From Blastocatellia bacterium (lineage in GTDB: Bacteria > Acidobacteriota > Blastocatellia > Pyrinomonadales > Pyrinomonadaceae), in assembly GCA_016789265.1 (NCBI GenBank), contig JAEUQK010000014.1, positions 62,001 through 126,000 on the forward strand: a stretch of 64,000 bases of DNA, in the 5' to 3' direction. Under the pieces are notes generated by a model, which saw only the letters and a list, made by a program, of their open reading frames with translations, did no database searches and had not been told where the DNA came from. Positions 8,772 to 17,964 of the stretch are shown here, in pieces; within the stretch, counting starts at the first letter, position 1; every line of letters starts with the position of its first letter. A program made the position numbers and the translations under genes.

Positions 8772-9983
8772 ATGAAGAAATTCGCGTTACTTGCTGTGAT
8801 CATTGGGGTTACATCAGTGTTTGGCTTTGCTCAGTCCACAAGGCCCCGTGTGGTTTCCACACCGACACCAAAACCGCCTTCAATTCAAAACGACACCGCC
8901 CGCCCGGTCGGCGAACGTAAGCCGCCCGTTTTTGCGAGTCCCAACGGTTCACGGCCGGCCGCAACACCAACTCCGTCAACAGATACAGTTATCGGCGACA
9001 GTGACGAGGAGATAAAGGTCGAGACAAACTTGGTCACAATGCCTGTCTCAGTTCTGGATCGGGATGGTCGTTTTGTGTCGGGCCTTTCGCAGCGCGATTT
9101 CGAGATCTACGAAAACGGCGCAAAGCAGAAGATCGAATATTTTCAGTCGGTCGAACAGCCCTTTACCGTCGTTTTGTTGATCGACGTCAGCCCTTCGACA
9201 CAATTCAGGATCGATGAGATTCAAAACGCCGCGATCACCTTTGTGAACCAGCTCAGGCCGGACGACCGTGTGATGGTCATCGCATTCGATGAGGACGTGC
9301 GTGTTCTGACCGAACCGACAAACAACCGACGGCAGATCCAGAACGCGATCCGAATGGCTGAATTCGGAGATGGAACGAGCCTTTATGAGGCGGTCGATTA
9401 CGCATTGAATCGAGAACTCAAGCGGATACAAGGCAGAAAGGCGGTCGTGATCTTTACTGACGGGGTCGATACCACTTCGCGACGCGCCAATTATCAAAGC
9501 ACGATCGCCGACGCTGAAGAAGGCGAGGCGCTGATCTATCCGATCAGGTTCAATACTCAACGCGACGGTTTTGGCGGCGGAGGCGGCGGCCGCGGAATGG
9601 GTTATCCTCGAAGACGTCAGAGCACAGGGTGGGGAGGAATGATCGGCATAATCCTTGGGGGACAGTTACCACAAGTTCAGACGCGAGGCGCCGGGAGCAG
9701 TTCTCAGGAATATGAGACGGGTCGGCGTTATCTCGATACCCTGGCTTCAAACAGCGGCGGCCGGAAGTTCGAAGCTGATACTACCTACGACCTCGATGCA
9801 GCATTCTCCGGGATCGCTGAAGAACTGAGGCGTCAATATTCGGTCGGATATTATCCTGAATCCGTTGGGCAAAAGGGAGAACGCCGTCAGATAAAGGTCC
9901 GCGTCATGAGGCAAAACCTGGTGGTCAGAGCTAAGACCAGCTATGTCGTCGGAGATACGGACCGCAGGTTTGCGGGAAAATGA
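8772..9983 (+). CDS. secreted VWA-domain protein, acidobacterial VWFA-related type (copy 1)
   Basis: A signal peptide (MKKFALLAVIIGV to FGFAQS) is followed by a Pro/Thr-rich linker, an Ig-like entry strand (IKVETNLVTMPVSVLDRDGR) and a VWA domain. The MIDAS sequence is DVSPST, with DGTSLYEA and FTDGVD later. The family is strongly expanded in Acidobacteriota; its function is unknown, with metal-dependent adhesion or protein assembly outside the cell the usual guess. A glycine-rich insertion (GGGGGGRGMGY) follows the VWA fold. GGAG lies upstream of the ATG. A paralogue follows after a terminator. Confidence 0.9.
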   Translation: MKKFALLAVIIGVTSVFGFAQSTRPRVVSTPTPKPPSIQNDTARPVGERKPPVFASPNGSRPAATPTPSTDTVIGDSDEEIKVETNLVTMPVSVLDRDGRFVSGLSQRDFEIYENGAKQKIEYFQSVEQPFTVVLLIDVSPSTQFRIDEIQNAAITFVNQLRPDDRVMVIAFDEDVRVLTEPTNNRRQIQNAIRMAEFGDGTSLYEAVDYALNRELKRIQGRKAVVIFTDGVDTTSRRANYQSTIADAEEGEALIYPIRFNTQRDGFGGGGGGRGMGYPRRRQSTGWGGMIGIILGGQLPQVQTRGAGSSSQEYETGRRYLDTLASNSGGRKFEADTTYDLDAAFSGIAEELRRQYSVGYYPESVGQKGERRQIKVRVMRQNLVVRAKTSYVVGDTDRRFAGK

Positions 9984-10010
9984 TCAATTGATGACTTGGA
10001 AGGTGCATAG

Positions 10011-10032
10011 GGCCCGAACCTTCGGGCCTTTT
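10011..10032 (+). terminator. intrinsic terminator after VWA copy 1
   Basis: A perfect stem GGCCCGAA / TTCGGGCC with a CC loop is followed by TTTTC. It separates the two tandem VWA genes into independent transcripts. Confidence 0.8.
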
Positions 10033-10105
10033 CATTTGTGCTTTGTGCATCTTTTACTTAAGAGTTAGGCATCGTACAATCCGTGATGAAGCTCATTCAG
10101 AACAG

Positions 10106-11299
10106 ATGAATTGCGATCGATCATTCATTGCCGCGATCTTTGTAACTCTCTTCGCGAGCGTTATATTCGCGCAAGCCGGTAAAAACCCACAGACAGGTAG
10201 TGGGAAGGCAAATAGTCGACCTCCGGCTGCGACGCCAACACCGACCCCGGGAAAGACGACGAACGTGCCAGCGGACGACACACCGTTGGACGGACCAGAG
10301 ATCGTTGTCGATACGCGTCTCGTTACGATTCCGGTCCGAGTTCTTGACCGCGGTGGCCGTTTTCTTCCCGGGCTTGATAAAGACAACTTCAAGGTATATG
10401 AGGACGGCGTCGAACAGGAGATCGCGCTTTTCTCGAACGATACCCAGCCGTTTACCGTGGCTCTGGTGCTGGACATGAGCTATTCGGCGAAATTCAAGGC
10501 GACCGAGATCCAGAACGCGGCGATCGAATTCATAGATCAGTTGAGGCCGGAAGACCGCGTCACGGTGATCTCTTTCGCCGAAGACGTCGTAATACAATGT
10601 GAGCCGACCAACGACAGGAAGACCATCTACGCAGCCATTAAACGCACACAGATCGCGACAGGTACTAGCCTTTACGAAGCAGTCGACCTGACGATAAATG
10701 ACCGCCTTCGAAGGATAGATGGCCGAAAGGCCATGGTCCTATTCACGGACGGGGTCGATACTTCGAGCCGGAGGTCGAACGATATTGATAATCTTCGTGA
10801 TGCGTTGGAAATAGATACGATCATTTACCCGATCCGTTACGATACGTTCGCAGACGTTCAGCGGATCAAGAACAATCCGACGGGACAGCAGATACCAACA
10901 GGAATTCCGACTGGTGGACCGCCGATAGGTTCCACGCCGCCGGCAATTCCAACTGGGAATAAGACGAGCCCATTTCCTTTCCCGATTCCGACCACCGGTG
11001 TTGGCGTTCCTAGCGATAAGGGAACTACGCGTGAAGAATACAACAAGGGCGAGGAGTATCTGGATCAACTCGCTTTCCGCACAGGCGGCAGGATCTATGT
11101 TGCCGACACTCTGGGAAATCTGGGCAATGCGTTTTCCAAGATCGCAAGCGAACTTAGGGAGTTTTACAGCATTGGGTATTATCCGAACGGCGAAGCAGTT
11201 GCTGGTAAGGTTCGCCGTATCAAGGTAAAAGTGGACCAGGAGAAAGCGGCTGTAAAAGCGCGTGATAGTTACGTGATCGGCGCTAAGAAGAAAAGTTAA
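10106..11299 (+). CDS. secreted VWA-domain protein, acidobacterial VWFA-related type (copy 2)
   Basis: Start placed at ATG 10106, which gives a signal peptide ([12 protein letters not shown] to VIFAQA); a longer frame upstream adds an unlikely charged leader. After a Pro/Thr-rich linker the protein repeats the architecture of copy 1: [18 protein letters not shown], then a VWA domain with MIDAS DMSYSA, GTSLYEA and [11 protein letters not shown]. The insertion after the VWA fold is Pro/Gly/Thr-rich rather than Gly-rich. The C-terminal strand ends [10 protein letters not shown]. Probably a tandem duplication of the preceding gene. Convergent with glgC, overlapping by four bases. Confidence 0.9.
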   Translation: MNCDRSFIAAIFVTLFASVIFAQAGKNPQTGSGKANSRPPAATPTPTPGKTTNVPADDTPLDGPEIVVDTRLVTIPVRVLDRGGRFLPGLDKDNFKVYEDGVEQEIALFSNDTQPFTVALVLDMSYSAKFKATEIQNAAIEFIDQLRPEDRVTVISFAEDVVIQCEPTNDRKTIYAAIKRTQIATGTSLYEAVDLTINDRLRRIDGRKAMVLFTDGVDTSSRRSNDIDNLRDALEIDTIIYPIRYDTFADVQRIKNNPTGQQIPTGIPTGGPPIGSTPPAIPTGNKTSPFPFPIPTTGVGVPSDKGTTREEYNKGEEYLDQLAFRTGGRIYVADTLGNLGNAFSKIASELREFYSIGYYPNGEAVAGKVRRIKVKVDQEKAAVKARDSYVIGAKKKS

Positions 11300-12591
11300 A
11301 CCTCGGTACCGTCTTTGATCACGCCGTTTTTGGGGACGATGATTATTCCATCCCGAATGAAGTAGGAACCATCTTCGGCATCCAGGTTCTCGACGCCTGC
11401 TTGATTTAGAAGCTTTACGTCACGCCCTATCCGAACATTCTTGTCGATGATCGCCTTTCTGATCACCGTGTTTCGACCAATGCCGATACTCGGAGTCCCT
11501 CGGTCAGGGTTGGCTTTTATCTCCTCTATAGACTCGAAAAAGTCTGAACCCATGATGATCGAACTCTCCACGCGAACTCCAACGTCCATTCTGCTTCTGA
11601 GGCCGATGATCGAACTTCGAGCGTAAACTCCATTCAATATGCAGCCTTCGCTGACCATCGAGAGGTCGATATCGCAGCCTTGCAGCTTTGACGGCGGCAG
11701 ATAACGGCTGCGTGAATAGATCGGAGCTTCAGTATTAAAGAAGTTGAACCTTGGGAGAGGTGACGCAAGATCGAGATTGGCTTCAAAGAACGCTCGGATG
11801 GTCCCGATGTCTTCCCAATATTCGTCGAAAAAGTGTGCCTGAACGTTGTAGTTTTTTATTGCCGCCGGAATGACCTCACCGCCGAAATCCACCGCTGCCT
11901 GGTCGGCATGCAGGAGATCAAGAAGTTTTGCATAATCGAATACATAGATACCCATCGAAGCAAGGAACGGCCGCTTCTCAGCTTCCTCGGCAGACAAGCC
12001 AAAACTGGAAGTATCGACCTGCATTGCCTCGAGTGCGTCGCCTTTCGGTTTCTCTTTGAACTCAACTATTCGGCCATCGGTATCGGCTTTGAGCAACCCG
12101 AATCCCTCGGCTTCCTCGCGTTTTGCCGGGATCACAGAGATCGTTACATCTGCGTTCGTGTCATAGTGACGCTGAAGGAACTTTCTATAATCCATCCTGT
12201 AGAGATGATCGCCCGATAGAATAAGAAGTGTCTTTATCCGCCAATCACGAAGGTGCGGTAATATCTGTCTAACGGCGTCTGCGGTTCCCTGAAACCAGTC
12301 CGGGCTGTCCTTACGTTGTTCCGCGGCAAGTATCTCTACAAAGCCCGATGAGAAACTCGAGAACCGGTAAGTCTGCGAAATGTGCCGGTTCAGCGACGCC
12401 GAGTTGTATTGTGTGAGCACGAATATCTGGGTGATGTTCGAATTGATGCAATTTGATACAGGAACATCTATGAGTCGGTATTTGCCGCCAAGCGGTACCG
12501 CAGGTTTCGAACGCTCGCGAGTGAGCGGAAACAGCCGTGAACCGGCTCCTCCGCCGAGAATGACTGCCACAACATTGTCGTATTGACCCAT
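11296..12591 (-). CDS. glgC: glucose-1-phosphate adenylyltransferase
   Basis: Makes ADP-glucose from glucose 1-phosphate and ATP, the committed step of bacterial glycogen synthesis. The N-terminal nucleotidyltransferase shows the signature [12 protein letters not shown] followed by [18 protein letters not shown], then GTADAVRQ and [11 protein letters not shown]. The C-terminal half has hexapeptide left-handed helix repeats ([16 protein letters not shown]). Length 431 is typical. No glycogen synthase or branching enzyme lies next to it here. Confidence 0.96.
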   Translation of the reverse strand: MGQYDNVVAVILGGGAGSRLFPLTRERSKPAVPLGGKYRLIDVPVSNCINSNITQIFVLTQYNSASLNRHISQTYRFSSFSSGFVEILAAEQRKDSPDWFQGTADAVRQILPHLRDWRIKTLLILSGDHLYRMDYRKFLQRHYDTNADVTISVIPAKREEAEGFGLLKADTDGRIVEFKEKPKGDALEAMQVDTSSFGLSAEEAEKRPFLASMGIYVFDYAKLLDLLHADQAAVDFGGEVIPAAIKNYNVQAHFFDEYWEDIGTIRAFFEANLDLASPLPRFNFFNTEAPIYSRSRYLPPSKLQGCDIDLSMVSEGCILNGVYARSSIIGLRSRMDVGVRVESSIIMGSDFFESIEEIKANPDRGTPSIGIGRNTVIRKAIIDKNVRIGRDVKLLNQAGVENLDAEDGSYFIRDGIIIVPKNGVIKDGTEV

Positions 12592-12759
12592 ATCGATGGA
12601 AATTGAACTAATTGGATACCGCTCGAACAGAATAGCCGTAAACTGTGTGGCGGTTCAAGATATTTGTTTCATTTAACCGAAAAATAGGCTGCGAACGAAC
12701 GTACGCGGCTGAAATATCGTATTATCTTTCTCAATATATCTCCTTTGCAGACGTGTTCT

Positions 12760-13563
12760 ATGTGGTATTGGATAAAGATTCTCTCTCTCATCCTGGTCGG
12801 GGCGGTCGTGGGCTGGATCGTGTATGAACTAATCACCTTTCCTGGCATCTCCAGGCTGAAAACCGAGAATCCGACTACGACGTCAATGATCGAATTTCGC
12901 AAGGCGGAGGCCGCATCGGAGGGACGCGAACCGAAGCAGTATATGATCTGGATGCCAATGGAGCAGATCTCGCCAAATCTCCAGCGCGCCGTCCTGGCAG
13001 GTGAAGACGCGCGGTTCTTCGAACACAACGGTTTTGACTGGGAAGCTATCAACAAAGCGTGGGACGAAGCCGTTAAGGAAGGCGTGAAGGAAGCAAAGGA
13101 AGAGTGCGAGGCCGAGGCAAAGGCAGCGAACATCTCAAAGAAAGATTGCACTCCAAGCGATGATGATTGGATTCCTCCGATGCCGAGTTTCAAGAGAGGT
13201 GCCTCTACCATTACCCAACAGCTGGCAAAGAACCTTTATCTCTCCGAAGACCGGAATTTTCTTAGAAAAGGAAGGGAAGCGGTCTATACATATTTCATTG
13301 AGCGAAATCTTGCCAAGAAGCGCATCCTAGAAATTTACCTGAATGTGATCGAATGGGGTGACGGCGTTTATGGTGCTGAGGCCGCGTCAAGGACATATTT
13401 CAAGAAATCGGCATCCAACCTGACACCATCAGAAGCCGCATATCTCGCCGCGATGATCCCGAGTCCACTAAACGTCTTTAACCCGCAGAAGAATCCCAGA
13501 AGGCTTGCGCGGCGACAAAGAGTGATCCTAAAATACATTAACTCGATCCGGCTAGCATATTAG
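12760..13563 (+). CDS. mtgA: monofunctional biosynthetic peptidoglycan glycosyltransferase (GT51)
   Basis: Polymerises lipid II into glycan strands at the outer face of the inner membrane. One N-terminal span (WYWIKILSLIL onward) is followed by GT51 motifs: VLAGEDARFFEHNGFDW with the catalytic Glu, STITQQLAKNLYLS, KKRILEIYLNVIEWGDGVYG and EAAYLAAMIPSP. An unusual insertion of some 40 residues, rich in Glu and Lys and containing two Cys, separates the first and second motifs. I placed the start at ATG 12760; a TTG at 12745 is in frame. No convincing ribosome site precedes either. Confidence 0.92.
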   Translation: MWYWIKILSLILVGAVVGWIVYELITFPGISRLKTENPTTTSMIEFRKAEAASEGREPKQYMIWMPMEQISPNLQRAVLAGEDARFFEHNGFDWEAINKAWDEAVKEGVKEAKEECEAEAKAANISKKDCTPSDDDWIPPMPSFKRGASTITQQLAKNLYLSEDRNFLRKGREAVYTYFIERNLAKKRILEIYLNVIEWGDGVYGAEAASRTYFKKSASNLTPSEAAYLAAMIPSPLNVFNPQKNPRRLARRQRVILKYINSIRLAY

Positions 13564-13665
13564 TTTTCAGGTATATGTGAGCGCTGTCACAACCGTACAT
13601 CCGATTTCGGCGTATCATAAGTTAGCTCTCGATCTTTATATCGCCCGGCGAGGAGGAAACCAGCT

Positions 13666-14259
13666 ATGAGGAGATTAATATTCTTTGGAACCCTAACGGT
13701 TTTTCTGGGCTTTGGTATCGCGGCCGTCGCGTTTGATATGTCAGCGGTGACCGGATCGGCCCAGACAATGCAGACAAAAACGATGCCCGAGGTCATCATC
13801 CTCGGCAAGGAAGCCAAACTCGGACAGGTCACGTTCAATCACGTGAAGCACAACGGGGGCGCCTACAGTATTGATTCGACCGGGAAGATCGCTTGCATTG
13901 CGTGCCACCACACGGCGCAGCCTGCATCCGACCTTGCCTTGCATCCTCCGCTGAAGACTGCCTGGCCGGCAGACAGAACGACCGTGCTCACTTCGGAACT
14001 TTTTACAAAGGACCCAACAGCAGCGGGGGTCGCGGCTTGCCGCGATTGCCACGCAAAGGTGAACACCAAGCCGAAACTTATCGCAGATATTCCGGTGATC
14101 AAACATGAGGCAAGCCCGGCGCTTATTACACTTACCAACCAATCAGCGTTCCATAGGGCATGTGACGGATGCCACGTCGAGGTCTTGAACACGAGACCGG
14201 ATGCAAAGGTGCCAAAGGCCACACAATGTACCGCTTGTCATAAGCGGGCAGTGGAGTAA
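13666..14259 (+). CDS. periplasmic tetrahaem c-type cytochrome (cytochrome c3-like)
   Basis: ATG follows GAGGAGG, a strong ribosome site. An N-terminal hydrophobic segment (LIFFGTLTVFLGF) is a signal peptide or anchor. Four CxxCH haem sites follow: CIACH, CRDCH, CDGCH and CTACH, with further His residues (FNHVKHNGG) that can act as distal ligands. The spacing resembles cytochrome c3/class III domains. It should carry electrons in the periplasm; the partner is unknown, since no quinol oxidase or reductase genes flank it. A strong terminator follows, so it is a single-gene unit or follows mtgA. Confidence 0.85.
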   Translation: MRRLIFFGTLTVFLGFGIAAVAFDMSAVTGSAQTMQTKTMPEVIILGKEAKLGQVTFNHVKHNGGAYSIDSTGKIACIACHHTAQPASDLALHPPLKTAWPADRTTVLTSELFTKDPTAAGVAACRDCHAKVNTKPKLIADIPVIKHEASPALITLTNQSAFHRACDGCHVEVLNTRPDAKVPKATQCTACHKRAVE

Positions 14260-14283
14260 CCCGGAAAATTGGAGAAACAAAAA

Positions 14284-14309
14284 GGACTGCCGATCTGGCA
14301 GTCCTTTTT
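14284..14309 (+). terminator. intrinsic terminator after the tetrahaem cytochrome
   Basis: Stem GGACTGCC / GGCAGTCC with a five-base loop, followed by five T. A-rich bases before the stem make it potentially active on both strands between the convergent cytochrome and S46 peptidase genes. Confidence 0.85.
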
Positions 14310-14331
14310 ATGTTGAACAAGCTTGGCTTCG

Positions 14332-16500
14332 TTAATTTGATGCTCGCTTGGCTTTTGGCCCGCCAACAAGACTCATCTCGTCAACGATCCACTTTGCCCC
14401 GCCGAACTTCTCGGTAACGAACAGTACAAACCGAATATCAACGGCGATCGTCCTATTGACGTTCGGCTCATAGTAGAAGTCGCCGCCCGTTCCTTCATAA
14501 TTGCTATCGAACGCGAGTCCAACTTGTTCTCCGCTGCCATTTAGGACCGGAGAGCCGCTGTTGCCGCCGATGATGTCAACCGTTGAAAGGAAATTAACAA
14601 TGACGCTGTCTCCTTGTCCGTAGCGGCCAAAATCACGGGCCGCCTGCAGATCCCTCAATTTCTGCGGAACGTCGAACGGGTTTTCGCCCGTGTCCTTTTC
14701 AAACATCCCTTTAAGCGTCGTGAACGGCGTCATAAACTCTGCTTCGCGCGGACTATAGCCCTTCACGTTTCCGTAGGTAAAGCGAAGGGTTGAGTTGGCA
14801 TCCGGGTATGGCGTAACGCCATTCATTTCAGCCAAGCCCTGCATGTAGAGCAAACGAAGTCTATCGATCTTCGAAGCAAAAACAGCCGCGCGGGCGTTAG
14901 CCTCGTCCTTTGCCTTTTTCAACGCAGCAGCGAATCCTTTCACATTGTCGCGTTCGGGGCGGAAGTCCATCGCCTGCGGCCCATAGAGTGCGGCAACCGA
15001 TTCCGCATTCCAATAGCTGCCTTCAGCTATGTTTTCGGCAAACGCCGCTTCGGCGGCACGTCGTGCGCTACCTTGGAACGTGCCGAACAGTTTCTCCGCG
15101 GCTTCAAATTTCTGGTTAGCGGGAAGTTCGTCAAATTTTCTTAGGTAAAACTTGATCAGTTCGCGCTCATATACCGGTTCGCGTTCTTCAAGAGCCTTTT
15201 TGATCTCTGCGAGTTTTGCCGCACGTTCGGAATCGCTGAGCATCTTGCCGGCTGCAATGGCCGTATAGATCTGGCCGAACATCGGCATCGTGGGGTCGGG
15301 CATTCGCCTTACGAGTATGTCCAGCTTGGCAGCCTTGTTAGATTCAGCCGAGACAGAGGCCAGTTCTGAGAGCACCGTGCCGTATTTCTTTTGCCGTTCG
15401 GGATTTGCTGCGACCCAGGTCGAAAACCTCGCCTCTTCCGCTCTGCGTTTCGCAACAACGTCTGCCAACCGTAGCCGCGTCATACGGCCTTCATAGAGCT
15501 TTCGGCCGTTGTCAAAACTGGCTATGTCAGACTGAAGGGCAATCCTCTTGTTCTCGTCCGATTCGCCGATCAATCTTAATGCCGCGATACGAGCTTTCAG
15601 CCAAGCCGCGAGAAACGGATAGTTGGCATCGCGAGCGTACTCGATCGACTGTGATTCGCGATAACGCGTAGTACCGCCGGGATAGCCAAGAATGAAAACG
15701 AAATCATCCTCCTTTAGGCCGCCGATGTTCATTTTCAGGAACTTCTTGGCTTTGTAGGGTACGTTGTTCGGCGAATATTCTGCGGAGGAACCGTCGGGAG
15801 CGGTGTACGCCCTTAGGAATGTGAAATCCCCGGTGTGACGCGTCCATTCGAAGTTGTCCGGGTCACCGCCGAACACGCCGATGTTTCTCGGCGGTGCGTA
15901 AACGACACGAACGTCCTTGATCTGCCTCGTCTGGAATAGGTAAACAAAGAAGCCATTGTTCATTACCTGAATGCGGATAACCGAGCCCTTAGGCGCCTTT
16001 GCCTGTTCGGCATCGGTCAATGCTTTGACCGCCGCCGCGAGAGCTTCGCCGGTCGGTTTGACACCGCCCGCGGCGATCTTGGCGGTCACGTCCTCGACGC
16101 GCTCGGTAATGAAGATCGAATAGTCCTTTGCGTGAATCTCGCCTGCGCGGTTGTCGGCCTTGAAACCGTTTTCGACGAGATCGTTTGTCGGCGTCGAAGC
16201 GGAAACGAGTGCGTCAAACCCGCAGTGGTGATTGGTCAAAATAAGGCCGTCCGGTGAGACAAACTCTGCAGTACAGCCAATGCTCAGGCGAATGACAGCG
16301 TCGGTCAAGCCGCCGCCGTTAGGGTTGTAGATCTCTTCGGGCTTAATCTTAAGCCCGCGTTTTTTCAAATTGCCGATGCCTGCGATCTTGTCCGGCATAA
16401 ACATCCCCTCGTCCATGCGGGCGAAAGAGAATGAGACCGAAGAGAACAGGATCGCAAAAAGCAATAATCCCGATAACACAGATCTTCTTTCGATTGTCAT
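14332..16500 (-). CDS. S46 family dipeptidyl-peptidase (DPP7/DPP11 type)
   Basis: S46 peptidases remove dipeptides from the N terminus of peptides in the periplasm of non-sugar-fermenting Gram-negative bacteria. The 722-residue protein has a signal peptide (SVLSGLLLFAILFSSVSFSFA). The catalytic His lies in LTNHHCGFD (about H92) and the catalytic Ser is S648 in GGNSGSPV. Eighteen residues later, where DPP7 has Gly and DPP11 has Arg at the specificity position, this protein has Ser666 (FDSNYEG), so its preference cannot be predicted simply. AAGGGAA precedes the ATG. A terminator lies upstream, after the M23 gene. Confidence 0.93.
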   Translation of the reverse strand: MTIERRSVLSGLLLFAILFSSVSFSFARMDEGMFMPDKIAGIGNLKKRGLKIKPEEIYNPNGGGLTDAVIRLSIGCTAEFVSPDGLILTNHHCGFDALVSASTPTNDLVENGFKADNRAGEIHAKDYSIFITERVEDVTAKIAAGGVKPTGEALAAAVKALTDAEQAKAPKGSVIRIQVMNNGFFVYLFQTRQIKDVRVVYAPPRNIGVFGGDPDNFEWTRHTGDFTFLRAYTAPDGSSAEYSPNNVPYKAKKFLKMNIGGLKEDDFVFILGYPGGTTRYRESQSIEYARDANYPFLAAWLKARIAALRLIGESDENKRIALQSDIASFDNGRKLYEGRMTRLRLADVVAKRRAEEARFSTWVAANPERQKKYGTVLSELASVSAESNKAAKLDILVRRMPDPTMPMFGQIYTAIAAGKMLSDSERAAKLAEIKKALEEREPVYERELIKFYLRKFDELPANQKFEAAEKLFGTFQGSARRAAEAAFAENIAEGSYWNAESVAALYGPQAMDFRPERDNVKGFAAALKKAKDEANARAAVFASKIDRLRLLYMQGLAEMNGVTPYPDANSTLRFTYGNVKGYSPREAEFMTPFTTLKGMFEKDTGENPFDVPQKLRDLQAARDFGRYGQGDSVIVNFLSTVDIIGGNSGSPVLNGSGEQVGLAFDSNYEGTGGDFYYEPNVNRTIAVDIRFVLFVTEKFGGAKWIVDEMSLVGGPKAKRASN

Positions 16501-16581
16501 ATAAAGAGTTCCCTTGTAAATGGTGTATTCAGTAGCAGAACTTATAAGTATATAAGCTATCGGGGAAGAACGCTATTCGCT

Positions 16582-16610
16582 AAAAAAGCGAGCCGGGTAT
16601 TCGACTCGCT
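16582..16610 (-). terminator. intrinsic terminator after the M23 peptidase gene
   Basis: On the minus strand, stem AGCGAG / CTCGCT encloses a loop of eleven bases and is followed by TTTTTTA. It separates the M23 gene from the downstream S46 gene. Confidence 0.7.
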
Positions 16611-16636
16611 CTATACGTTTAAGGTTGGATGCCGTT

Positions 16637-17455
16637 TTACTTCTCGGCCTTCTTGATCTCGGTCGGTTCCTGGGGTAGAAAGAACCGCGGGTTGATGGGC
16701 CGATCGTTTACACGAAGCTCGTAGTGAAGGTGCGGGCCGGTCGAGCGGCCGGTCGAGCCAACTTGTCCGATAAGCTGTCCACGAGTAACGCTATCGCCCT
16801 GAGCGACCTCGATCTTGGAAAGGTGGCCGTATCGCGTCGTCAAACCGTTGCCATGATCGATCTCGATCATGTTGCCGTAACCGCCTTTCCATCCGGCTTC
16901 GACTACTGTTCCGTTACCCGGTGCCACGACAAGATCCCCGCGTTCGCCGTCAATATCCATCCCGGCGTGAAACTCATACGTGCGTCCGCCAAAGGGATTT
17001 CGTCGGAACCCGAATTCGTTATTGATCTTTCCGGCGTGTGCCCAAATCGAGGGAAGATAGGCGGGGTTAGCGTTTGATTGGATGGACCGCAAAAGCCTTT
17101 CCAGTTCCGCACTGTCAGAATCCAGTTCGTCGGGATCCGCGGGGCCGCCGCTGTTCATCGCAAATTCGTCAGAGATCTCGGGTCGTGAATAGTCGATCTG
17201 AGCAGCCTCGGTCTTGACGGATAATTGGTTCAATGCAGGATTCGCAACTGATGCCGCTATATCGATGTTTGAAATAAACGACGACGAGAGCAAGCCATAA
17301 AGTCCCCCGCTCAACAGCCCTGCGAAAACAAAAAAAGCAGAAAAAAGAACCCCATTCTGAACGAGGCGTTTAGACACCTCTACCCGACGGATCCTAATTC
17401 TATTCTTAGATGATTGCTTAAAAAGAAAAGTAAAAAACTTACCGTTCTTCGTCAT
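16637..17455 (-). CDS. membrane-anchored M23 metallopeptidase
   Basis: A LytM/M23 cell-wall endopeptidase or amidase activator. A basic cytoplasmic start is followed by one span (LFSAFFVFAGLLSGGLYGLL), a periplasmic linker and a C-terminal M23 domain. The zinc motifs are intact: FHAGMDIDGERGD holds HxxxD, and STGPHLHYELRVN holds the HxH pair. Length 272 matches proteins acting in septal or elongation wall remodelling. The first 30 residues are very Lys/Arg-rich. The preceding 263 bases before the next gene show no further reading frame or tRNA. Confidence 0.92.
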   Translation of the reverse strand: MTKNGKFFTFLFKQSSKNRIRIRRVEVSKRLVQNGVLFSAFFVFAGLLSGGLYGLLSSSFISNIDIAASVANPALNQLSVKTEAAQIDYSRPEISDEFAMNSGGPADPDELDSDSAELERLLRSIQSNANPAYLPSIWAHAGKINNEFGFRRNPFGGRTYEFHAGMDIDGERGDLVVAPGNGTVVEAGWKGGYGNMIEIDHGNGLTTRYGHLSKIEVAQGDSVTRGQLIGQVGSTGRSTGPHLHYELRVNDRPINPRFFLPQEPTEIKKAEK

Positions 17456-17718
17456 TATGCCTTAAAGCTCCTTAGCGATTGATCTCGTAACGGGAATCTA
17501 TCGTCCCATCACACGGAATCACGCAAGAGTAGCCGCGAGCGACTAACGCGAAACCGGAATACTGACTGCAAATGTAATACTACTTACTCTGTGGGAATGG
17601 CGCGCAGACTACGCCTGATTCGTTCTAATAGTTTCGATTTTAGACAAATGCGTGGGCTATTGGCAAGCGGAGTGGGCGCCTTGCCGTTTAACATTCTACA
17701 ACACAATGGAGGAGGAAC

Positions 17719-17928
17719 CTAATCGCCGGCTCGTTTGCGTTCCGCAAGACCCTTAAATACAAGATAGCCGACCACAACGATCACGGCGACAAATGCCACG
17801 ATAATGAGGATCTTGATCGCCCCTGTAATAAAACCGACAAACGCGATCAGACTCTTGACCAAAACGATCAATAGTGCGATCAAGGCTATAATACTGCCGC
17901 CAATACCGGCTGCTTTCATGATTGCCAT
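17719..17928 (-). CDS. small membrane protein, 69 residues
   Basis: ATG follows AAGGAG by nine bases. The product is almost wholly hydrophobic, with two likely spans (IIALIALLIVLVKSLIAF and ILIIVAFVAVIVVVGYLVF) and a short basic tail ERKRAGD. I do not recognise a family. It lies just after the zinc-ribbon/TM2-like gene in the same direction (36 bases apart), at the end of the sigma/anti-sigma gene run, and may be cotranscribed with it. Confidence 0.65.
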   Translation of the reverse strand: MAIMKAAGIGGSIIALIALLIVLVKSLIAFVGFITGAIKILIIVAFVAVIVVVGYLVFKGLAERKRAGD

Positions 17929-17964
17929 ACTCTAAAACTCCTTACTGAGTATATCGCAGTTTTT

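Noticed and set aside
12669..13211. Minus-strand frame (180 codons) opposite mtgA
   Set aside because: Antisense shadow of the GT51 domain; composition not protein-like.
17456..17718. 263-base gap checked for tRNA or further small genes
   Set aside because: No cloverleaf, no open frame with ribosome site; a GGCAAG/CTTGCC pair has no T-run.
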